DNA from: Caprella mutica
Lineage: Eukaryota; Arthropoda; Malacostraca; Amphipoda; Caprellidae
DNA length: 64,000 nt
Direction of reading: 5' to 3'
Assembly: GCA_947561585.1 (NCBI GenBank)
Contig: CANNZV010000118.1
Span: 186,001-250,000 of the forward strand
How positions within the stretch are numbered: position 1 is the first letter of the stretch; the number at the start of each line of letters is the position of its first letter. Made by a program: the position numbers and the translations under genes. Positions 57,024 through 64,000 of the stretch are shown piece by piece. The notes beneath the pieces are model-generated. The model saw nothing but the letters and a program-made list of their open reading frames with translations, had not been told where the DNA came from and did no database searches.

Positions 57024-57779
57024 CAGGGATGGGCAGAAATTTCTTTTCGAGTGCCACAGATAGAAATTTCAGTGCTACGAAATATTTTCTTTTTTACATA
57101 GAAAATTAAATTTAATGATACACATATTTATTTTCTATAGTTTTTTCTAATAACATAATAAAGATTGCACCATAGGAGAAAAAATAAAATATATCAGATA
57201 ACTAGCTTTATCAAAACAATTTTCACTTTCATACATTAACATACAAAATTATCAAACATTTGCAAATTTTAGAAAAGCATTTTTTATCAAAATTAATATA
57301 AATTAAATTAAATCAAGAAGCAATGATATTCTATGCTAGAGCGAGCAAGTAAGTAAAGTATTCGGTTTGAAATAGAATAATTGACAGATGCAGATGTTTT
57401 TCTTCTTCTATTATGACGACCATAAGATCGAAACACACTCTATTATATTTACAGATGCTCACCAATTAGTAATTAAACAGTAATGTTTAATTTCCACATG
57501 GTCACTGTATAAAGTAGCAAATCAGCAGGATTTACTTATTACAAAATACTATAACAGACAAAATACAAATATATAAACGGGCAATAGCAACGAAACTTGA
57601 ATATAATAAATAAACATTTAAAATAGTTATCGGTAATTAAAATAATTTTCTTTTAATGCATTTTTAATTTCTTTCAATTTAATAGGGGTAACTTTTATTA
57701 ATTTGTAATTAGGTGAGGTGGGTACCGGTGCCATTTGAGTGCTAGAAACAGCACTCAGTGCCGCAATTGCCCACCCCTG
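57024..57779. mobile_element. hAT-like MITE (756 bp)
   Basis: Ends CAGGGATGGGCAGAAATT and GCAATTGCCCACCCCTG are inverted. CAGGGxTGGGCA is a common hAT terminus. Flanks CCTTACAC (57016-57023) and CCCTACAC (57780-57787) match at seven of eight positions, as expected for an ageing 8-bp duplication. GAGTGCCACAG near the left and GAGTGCTAGAAACAGCACTC near the right are subterminal. There is no coding capacity. Confidence 0.85.
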
Positions 57780-58314
57780 CCCTACACAATACTCAACTCC
57801 AGAGGTTTGGTGTTAATAACTGCCGTCCAGAGTGGAGTGAAAATGTTTTAGGTTAGTGGTGCTGATAAAGAATTACACAAGTAAGTGAACTGCGTTAAAC
57901 CTCACCAAGACATAAATAAATGGGGCAGAATGACATGTATATAATAGATTGAAAGTCATATGTAAGTATAATAATCATAAAGATTAATTATCACAATTAT
58001 CAAGATTAATCATTACAAATATCAAATCAATAAATACTTCCTAAATACAAAAATTTAAATACTGAACAGAGAAAGGAAATGTTTAACTTACCGAAAGGAC
58101 CCAAAATTCTCCACCATCAACAGCATGGACTGAACAAATCAAAGTTCAAATCGATACTGGAGATAAATTCTGAACCTTTCGATATGAAATTAGAACTAAT
58201 TGGCAACTGGAAATAATGCCAAAAATTTAAAGAAATGAATTTAACAACTCAAAAAATGAAACAGCAAATGAATTAAGAAAACTAAACAATAGAAATAACA
58301 TTCTGGCCCTGACA

Positions 58315-58455
58315 ACTGGTGGTTTGTGCTTTTGTTCAAAGAGCCACTTCAATTTCCGACTTCTTCTTTCTGACCCGTGTATATAATTTAATTTTGACGT
58401 CAAAAACAAGGCCCTTCGTTTCGAAGCAGACGTCAAACCTCCTACTAAATTAAAA
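58315..58455 (+). repeat. Dispersed module S, copy 4, right half
   Basis: GTTCAAAGAGCCACTTCAAT, TTCTTTCTGACCCGTGT, TTTTGACGTCAAAAACAAGG, CGTTTCGAAGCAGACGTC. Contiguous with the left half in other copies; here 1.6 kb of other sequence intervenes. Confidence 0.6.
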
Positions 58456-58770
58456 TTTACAGCTCTAATATTTTTGTTGCCCAAAATATTCTCACAGAGA
58501 TAATATGACAACAAATTAAACTAAAAAATTGAAATAATGAAATTTGTCAACTACTGGTTTATGTTAGTCTTGAGCGTATATAAATAAATCCTTGTTAAAA
58601 TTTATAATATTTTTAAATATAAGAATATGATGAAAACGCCGGTAAAATATAAAAGACGCGGCGAGTTGTCCTGGTGGCGAGTTGTCCTATCGGCGAGTTG
58701 CCCTCACGACGAATTGTCCGCGGCGAGTTGTCAAGCGGCGAATTGTCCGACTGCAAGTTGTCCTAGAACC

Positions 58771-59150
58771 ATCTGACTGGCTGGTTGATGGTGCTCCATC
58801 CTTGTCGGACCACAGATGTATCCGTTTCAATTTAGTGGAGTATAACTGCATCACTAAGGTGAGCAGGAATGTTAAACTCACCAATTGGAAACAATATGAA
58901 TTAGTAAGCCAAAATAATTTGGTTGAGTGTGTACCAGGTGACCTAAGTACCCCTTAGGAACTTGACATTGCTGCTTTATCGGTAACCTCTGAACTAATAT
59001 CTGTAAGTTCCCATAGGAAACCAACTACTGGTGGGCAACGGAACTGGCCGCCTGGAAAAGACAGCTCGAATCCGCTTGGAACAGAACATCCAGCACGGAT
59101 GTTCTGTTCAGTTGCAGCAGTTACAAAAACATACTCAATTCTCACAGAAT
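58771..59150 (+). pseudogene. LINE: end of endonuclease and linker
   Basis: The frame 58682-58957 includes, from 58771, LVDGAPSLSDHRCIRFNLVE. SDH is the last catalytic motif of the endonuclease domain. Then comes VKLTNWKQYELVSQNNL, the usual linker toward RT. A TAG ends this stretch at 58957 and the following sequence (VTSELISVSSHRKPTTG... in another frame) continues the linker. Several frame changes are present before RT begins near 59490. Confidence 0.7.
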
Positions 59151-59486
59151 CGGTAAGCTACTCAAAGAAAATAAAAAGGTACAACTGGATGGTTTACAGA
59201 AAACTGTTGGTACGTACTCCTCTAGCTCTATATCGAGACCCTAGAGTTCATAATGTCCGTGCACTACCCCAGTAGTGTAAGGATGGATAATGATTCATCC
59301 TTTAACCTTCCAAAACTGAGCTGGTGCGACTGGCAACAATTTCTATCAGTTCTTTTGACAGTTATAAATCACCTGGTGGGGTAAGGTCAGTCCTGTTATG
59401 CTCCAAAGGGCGGGTCAAGCTTTGGGCGAGATTCTGGTTCGACTTTTTCGAGCTAGTCTCTGCCTGAGTCATGTTCATGATACCTG

Positions 59487-60400
59487 GTGCAACACGCAAG
59501 GGCTGTCTTCATCCCGAAACCAGGGCAACCCTCATATCTGAAGACTAAGTCCTTTAGGCCAATCACTCTGACCTCTTTCTTCTTGAAGGTTCTGGAGAGA
59601 TTGGTCCACTGGCACCTGAGTGAGTGCATTGGCGGACTCAACCCAAAAAGGCACTTAAATCTGTTTTCTTTCAAACAGGACCACTCGACCGATGCATCCC
59701 TGCATGCTCTCTGGCGGCTGTAAGGTCCCCTTTATTCAATACAGGAATAGAGATACACCTGGTCACTTGGGCCATGGGGATGCTTATGAGGGTCACAGCT
59801 ACTTTTGGTGATTATAGCATCTTGGTTCATTTGACTTTGGGGAATCCACAAGGAGGAGTTCTCTCACCACTCTAATTCAATCTGTTGATGAGTGAACTTC
59901 TCTAGAAACTGACTAATGTGTCAGAAATTTATGCACAGGCTTACGCTGATGATGTACTCCTGCTATCAACCGGAATAGACTCTTTTACTAATAGTGAACG
60001 ATTCCAGGGCAATTTGCTGACATTTGAGGATTACGGCAGAGAATCTTGACTATCATTGTTCAGTAATAAAACTTTTGCTACTATGTTTACATGGAAACGC
60101 AAATTGAAGTACCTTCCCTAAGACTTATTGGACAAGAAATTCGACTGCTAGACAGAGTAAATTTTCTCGGAGTGACTCTCGAGTCCAAGCTGAGTTGGAT
60201 CACCCACATTGTCCACAAGTTTGCTAAAGCCGATAGATGCCTCCTACTATGAAGATGGATAGTTGGATAGACTGCTCACCCATGTAAACTTTCTCCGAAG
60301 GTCATGATGTGAATTTTCTCCACCATGATTCAACTTTTTATGAGCTACGGCTGGAGACTTGAACATGCGACCTTAAGCTGTCTACAATGCAGCGGAAGGC
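59487..60400 (+). pseudogene. LINE: reverse transcriptase domain, frameshifted
   Basis: The 59487 frame has AVFIPKPGQPSYLKTKSFRP and ITLTSFFLKVLERLVHWHLS, the opening RT motifs, then NLFSFKQDHSTDASLHAL, equivalent to the QxGFRxGxST block. After a frame change come LGNPQGGVLSPL and, beyond a stop, QAYADDVLLLSTGIDS, where YADD (59942-59953) is the catalytic Asp pair. Further along, NFLGVTLESKLSWITHI belongs to the thumb region. At least four frameshifts or stops break the domain. Motifs fit the I/Loa/R1-like group of non-LTR elements. Confidence 0.8.
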
Positions 60401-61264
60401 ATGTATTGCCGTTTCATCGGCCTACCCCGTAACGCCCACATCGGCCTGTCACCTCTGATTTCTTTTCTCAAAGTGACAGCGGTTTCAGATGACTACCGGT
60501 TGAAGCAGGTGGGTTTGTGTAGAGGTGGTTACATCAAAGACACTTTGGCTCATCAGAGCCATGTGAATTGGTGTGATAGTAACTCCAGAGACCTACCTGC
60601 GCTATCCTTCCTGGGAGACTTATGCAGCCCTCGGTTAAATCTACAAGTGAGATTTAAGACGAGTACTGTGGTCTTCAACCACACAGTGGAAGATTCGACT
60701 GTGGTCTGTTTTATGGATGGTTCTAAGCTTGAATCTGGCAGAACAGAAACAGGAGTCCACTTCCCTGATGGGAATGGAACTGACTTAGTTGAATATCTAG
60801 GTTATCACTCTTCCGTTTTCCAGGCAGAGATATTGGCGATCACTCTGGTAGCAGAGGTACTAACCAGCATCATATCCGGAGAACCTGATGTGGAGAGAGT
60901 TATCATATACTCAGATAGCCAAGTGGCAATCAAAGCCGTGGTTAGTTTGATTACCAGGAGCCATACGGTAGACCGATTGATAAAGACCTTGAACACTCTA
61001 AGACAGGTGGTTGACGTCAAGCTTCATTGGATTAAGTCTCACGTTGGTACCATTGGTAATGAAAACGCCGATTTCCTAGCGAAGGAAGCAGCTAAGACCT
61101 TATGTGTAGTACCGAACCCTTTCTACCAGTGCCATACAGAGTATGTAAAATTTCAGTTTACTGGTGGATTGCGGATAGCTCCAGAGGAGGATGGGCCAAC
61201 TTATCTTCTTGTAGTCAGACCAAAGAGTTCTTCGAGCCGCCTCTTAATAGGAGAGGTTGACTAA
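60401..61264 (+). CDS. LINE: thumb remnant plus RNase H domain
   Basis: An unbroken 287-codon frame. It starts inside the post-RT region (residues 1-95, including GLPRNAHIGLSPL). RNase H occupies about residues 100-232. All four expected acidic residues are visible: D106 in CFMDGSKLESG, E143 in FQAEILAI, D172 in IIYSDSQVAIKAV and D224 in GNENADFLAKEA. His214 lies in HWIKSHVG. RNase H after RT is found in I, Loa and related clades, where it degrades the RNA of the RNA-DNA hybrid during reverse transcription. The start codon is only the first ATG after a stop; in the intact element this would be part of one long ORF2. It is the best preserved piece of the LINE. Confidence 0.85.
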   Translation: MYCRFIGLPRNAHIGLSPLISFLKVTAVSDDYRLKQVGLCRGGYIKDTLAHQSHVNWCDSNSRDLPALSFLGDLCSPRLNLQVRFKTSTVVFNHTVEDSTVVCFMDGSKLESGRTETGVHFPDGNGTDLVEYLGYHSSVFQAEILAITLVAEVLTSIISGEPDVERVIIYSDSQVAIKAVVSLITRSHTVDRLIKTLNTLRQVVDVKLHWIKSHVGTIGNENADFLAKEAAKTLCVVPNPFYQCHTEYVKFQFTGGLRIAPEEDGPTYLLVVRPKSSSSRLLIGEVD

Positions 61265-61620
61265 AACTCATGTCATTGACCCGAATGAAACTTCTTCTTA
61301 TCCTGTACATTTCAACAGGGCAAGGAAATTTTGGATCCCATAACAAGATTACTAGAAAATGGACCAATGACACTTGCCGAAGATGTAGTCTTGGCCCAGA
61401 AACAAGGACTCGCATTGTTGAAGAATGCCCTTCTCATCACAAGACTATATGGACTCTACTTTGAATGGATTTCTAACGTACCTCCACAGAATTACCAGGA
61501 TTTCAACGACTAGTCTCTAGATAAGTTCAATTGGGATTCAGTACATATGGGCCCACCCGCGGCCTTAGTGCTCACCCGCCTTCACAACGAGGAGCGGGAT
61601 CCTCTCATTAATAAGAACAA
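61265..61620 (+). pseudogene. LINE: C-terminal zinc knuckle and 3' end
   Basis: The frame 61270-61464 contains NDTCRRCSLGPETRTRIVEE followed by CPSHH, a C-x2-C...C pattern like the CRRCxxExET..H.L..CP knuckle that closes ORF2 of I-type and related LINEs (the usual His is changed here). Then come a stop and a short 3' region to about 61620. No poly(A) was seen; ATTAATAAGAACAATAATGG near 61605 may be a degenerate TAA-type tail. Confidence 0.6.
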
Positions 61621-62545
61621 TAATGGTACAGTTTTTGATTATTTTCACTTCTATGGTCATACAAATATTATTGATATTGAATGAAATATGTAATAGAAAA
61701 ATTTATTAGCAAGTGTTGTTTTGAATAACCCAACAAACATATGAATGTCGATTCGATGCCGTTTGCTATCGATTTCGTAGCGCTAATGGTGGGTATCGAC
61801 CTAGCAACCATTTCGACTTATAGTAGATATCGGAATGTCTGTTTCTAAATGATATCTGAATTTATACTTCGGTCCGAAATAGGAAAACAGATGTATGGTT
61901 TTGACAGTATCATTTCGACGTCGGAAACCCAGTATCGTATCTACCTGTTTTATAATACGTCTACCACACGTGAGAACTTCGATACGCGATAGGCTTGAAC
62001 ACAGTTAAAATTATAAATAGAGATAGGTATATTGTACAATTAAAAAAAGTTATCCATATTATATTCCTGATACTAAAAATTTAACATCTCTAGAAAGTCC
62101 AATACCATAGATAATAATTTCATATTTAAAATTCTAATTGCCTGTGTATATATATATATGCATACATGTGAAACTCAAGAATGAACACAACTGGCACAAG
62201 TCTTTAAAAAAAAATTATTAGTTGCATTTTACATGATCAATTGAATCAGTCTTTAAAATATCTAATTTATTCCATCTATCTCTTATTTCAATTCATGCAT
62301 ACACACACACATATATATATTTATAGTAATGTATATATGGTATGGTTTAAATTATAAGTTACGTATTTATATTTTGACACATGACAACATTATTGGAACT
62401 TGATTATCCTCTCATTTCAAATGTGAATCGTGGTGCAACTTTGGATGATTGGATCTTTGAAAGTGAATTTAAAATTGTGTTTGTGTGATAATTTTTCAAG
62501 AATCCTAACTTCTGAATATTTCATTATTAAATATAGCATGAACTT
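61621..62545. other. AT-rich spacer
   Basis: This holds short TA and CA microsatellites (62145-62160 and 62300-62320). The part from about 62400 may be the 5' untranslated region of the transposase gene that follows. No inverted terminal repeat was identified. Confidence 0.45.
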
Positions 62546-62863
62546 TTGAACAGTATGAAGTCTTCTAGATGGACTGTAAATAGGAAATCTAAGAAATTAG
62601 CTAATGACAGCTCCTGTAGATTTAAATCGATTCATGATGCTTATATTCAGAGACAGGAAAGCACCTGCCTTAACAGAAATGTTGTCTCTTGTGCTCCTGA
62701 TGAAAATAATGTCTCTATAGAACAGGGAAAAAGTGTTGATACAAGTTTCAGTGCTTCAGTGAGTAATGAATATATTGTAAATCAACGTGATACAAGTGCT
62801 CACAGTTGCATGGCTAGTGACAATAAGAGTAATACCAGTACTTCACATCTGATAAAAGAATGA
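62546..62863 (+). pseudogene. CMC/EnSpm-like transposase, N-terminal part
   Basis: 105 codons: a basic start (SSRWTVNRKSKKLAND) then a serine/asparagine-rich acidic spacer ending SNTSTSHLIKE. TGA at 62861-62863 sits where the family has Trp, and TAA at 62870-62872 where Lys is expected. Translating past them gives NQITHKGINGILHIIKLKYD and SLPSDARTLLKTPIN. A third stop (TAA 62984-62986) and a 14-base A run, which shifts the frame, separate this from the long open frame beginning at 63000. It is the most complete relative of the fragments at 22367-23025 and 31365-32023. Confidence 0.6.
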
Positions 62864-62999
62864 GCAATATAAAATCAAATTACCCACAAAGGAATTAATG
62901 GTATCCTACATATCATCAAACTAAAATATGATTCTAGTCTACCATCTGACGCAAGAACCTTACTGAAAACCCCAATTAATGAATAAAAAAAAAAAAAAT

Positions 63000-64000
63000 A
63001 TATGTGGTGGAGAATATTACCATTTTGGATTGATCTCAGCTGTTGATAACTTCCTTGGTAGTCTGTATAATGAAGATAATCCTTTATATTTTGAAATACT
63101 TGAACAGGGTGAGCTATTTTTTGAATTAAATTGTGATGGAATTCCATTACACAGGAGCACAAATAAGCATGTTTGGCCTCTTCTTGTTGAATTCTACTGT
63201 AAGAAAAGTACTAAGAACAAATTGCCCATGACCATTGAAATAATTAGTTTTTTTTATGGCAATTCCAAGCCAAACTGTGTAAATGCTTATGTGTCTGATT
63301 TAGTTGAGGAATTGAAGATGTTAGTTGAAGATGGTTACCAATTTGATGGACATCAGTTACACATTACTGTTGGTTTATTTGTCTGTGATGCACCAGCTAG
63401 ACAATTTTTGAAGTGTTTAACCAACCATAATGGGTACTATGGTAGCGAGAGATGTGTTCAAAAGGGTAAATATGAGAAATCAGTTACTTGTCCAGAAATG
63501 GATTGTGCAAAAAGAACTGATACAGATTTTGATTTACACCTCTATGATGAACATCAAAAAGATCTTAGTCCATTGTCACATCTCAACTTTGGACTTGTCA
63601 GTGATTTTGTGTTGGACCCAATGCACTATGTGTTCCTAGGAGTAACTAGGAAACTTATTCTTCTATGGCTGAAAGGTCCTCTCATTGTGAGAATAGGCAC
63701 ACAAAATAAATTACAGATTTTGGAATGTCTATTGAAAATTGCCAAATATATGCCATGTGAAATAAATAGAAAACCTAGAACTCTTGATGATGTAGATAAG
63801 TATAAGTCTACTGACTATAGGACATTTCTTTTGTACACTGGAATGGTGGTTTTGTCAAAAGTAATAGACAGGAATGTGTACCACAATTTCCTTCTTCTCA
63901 GTGGTGCCATTAATTTGCTTAGTAGATCTGATGTTGAGGATTCAATTAATCTTTCAGAAAAATATCTACATGCATTTATTGAACATTTTGGTGCTATTTA
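63000..64000 (+). CDS. CMC/EnSpm-like transposase, main part, open at window end
   Basis: No stop occurs in this frame from 63000 to the last base (333 codons). It begins in a conserved block, GGEYYHFGLISAVDNFLGSL. Then come ELNCDGIPLHRSTNKHVWPL, IEIISFFYGNSKPNCVNAYV, VGLFVCDAPARQFLKC with a following Cys-rich knuckle (GYYGSERCVQKGKY, TCPEMDC), VLDPMHYVFLGVTRKLILLW and EKYLHAFIEHFGAI. The DGIPL, CDAPAR and DPMH/LGVTRK blocks are those I associate with animal transposases related to the plant tnp2/DUF4218 type (CMC group); the acidic residues in DGIPL, CDAPA and DPMH are candidate catalytic positions. The next segment, beyond the window, would be the NxHxLxHL (DUF4218-like) region. Assignment to CMC is inference; membership in one family with the two minus-strand fragments is seen directly. 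Confidence 0.7.
   Translation, partial: MCGGEYYHFGLISAVDNFLGSLYNEDNPLYFEILEQGELFFELNCDGIPLHRSTNKHVWPLLVEFYCKKSTKNKLPMTIEIISFFYGNSKPNCVNAYVSDLVEELKMLVEDGYQFDGHQLHITVGLFVCDAPARQFLKCLTNHNGYYGSERCVQKGKYEKSVTCPEMDCAKRTDTDFDLHLYDEHQKDLSPLSHLNFGLVSDFVLDPMHYVFLGVTRKLILLWLKGPLIVRIGTQNKLQILECLLKIAKYMPCEINRKPRTLDDVDKYKSTDYRTFLLYTGMVVLSKVIDRNVYHNFLLLSGAINLLSRSDVEDSINLSEKYLHAFIEHFGAI

Larger units (their letters stand above)
56083..58770 (+). mobile_element. Foldback element FB-D, copy 2, inside a LINE
   Basis: The left end GGTGACCGGACAACTCGCCG begins a tandem series of GGACAACTCGCCGCC units (to about 56170). The right end has the inverted units (58660-58755, such as GGCGAGTTGTCC) and closes with CCTAGAACC. 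ATCTGACTG is duplicated (56074-56082 and 58771-58779) and the LINE reading frame resumes exactly, so the boundaries are certain. The interior carries module S in two halves (56520-56705 and 58315-58455). Between the halves are a hAT-like MITE (57024-57779) and unassigned AT-rich DNA. No transposase is visible. Confidence 0.9.

Noticed and set aside
58687..59145. Minus-strand frames over the LINE
   Set aside because: The endonuclease and RT motifs are all on the plus strand; these are complementary-strand shadows.

Overview
The window looks like nuclear DNA of an arthropod, probably an insect. It is very AT-rich, has no operons or ribosome-binding sites, and is packed with animal-type transposable elements: Tc1/mariner, hAT-like, P/THAP-like, CMC/EnSpm-like, Penelope-like, non-LTR LINEs, foldback elements, MITEs and satellites. 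Frequent short TAGGTACCTA-like words and the mix of elements would suit a hemipteran or similar insect, but the species cannot be fixed from the sequence. I see no tRNA, rRNA, CRISPR array or complete host gene. Only weak candidate host exons appear, near 14.8 kb, 30.3 kb and 54.3 kb.

Layout. 0-9 kb: small MITEs, a 2.9-kb foldback element (FB-A1) with a second foldback nested in it, two inverted copies of a 0.55-0.65 kb MITE, and a 29-bp satellite of about 1.4 kb. 9-14 kb: a promoter-like island, then nested inverted repeats. 14-21 kb: one possible terminal exon, a palindromic array of eight 36-bp units, dispersed module S, and a 1.7-kb hAT-like element with an exact 8-bp target duplication. 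21.8-36.6 kb: two direct copies of a 4.9-kb segment. Each copy holds a CMC-type transposase fragment, a palindromic MITE, a Penelope-like GIY-YIG fragment and a LINE RT fragment. The second copy also carries a 992-bp palindromic Penelope-like insertion with a 12-bp target duplication and hammerhead-like cores. 36.7-44.4 kb: a THAP/P-element-like pseudogene, more foldback elements, two minisatellites and a Tc1-type element whose long inverted repeats contain transposase coding sequence. 44.4-49.5 kb is quiet. 49.9-52.3 kb: foldback FB-A3 with a DD37D-type mariner inserted in its terminal repeats. 55.9-61.6 kb: an RNase H-bearing LINE split by foldback FB-D2. 62.5-64 kb: a CMC-type transposase whose frame is still open at the window end.

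The most striking theme is a set of foldback elements. They share outer ends (GGTGACC at one end, CCTAGAACC at the other, sometimes degenerate) and 8-9 bp target duplications, but each family carries a different tandem sub-repeat in its inverted termini. They resemble FB/Rehavkus-type elements in architecture. No transposase is visible inside any of them.

All coding remnants are mobile-element genes, mostly broken by stops, frameshifts, nested insertions or truncation. The nesting gives a relative order of events. For example, the LINE is older than FB-D2, and FB-A3 is older than the mariner inside it.
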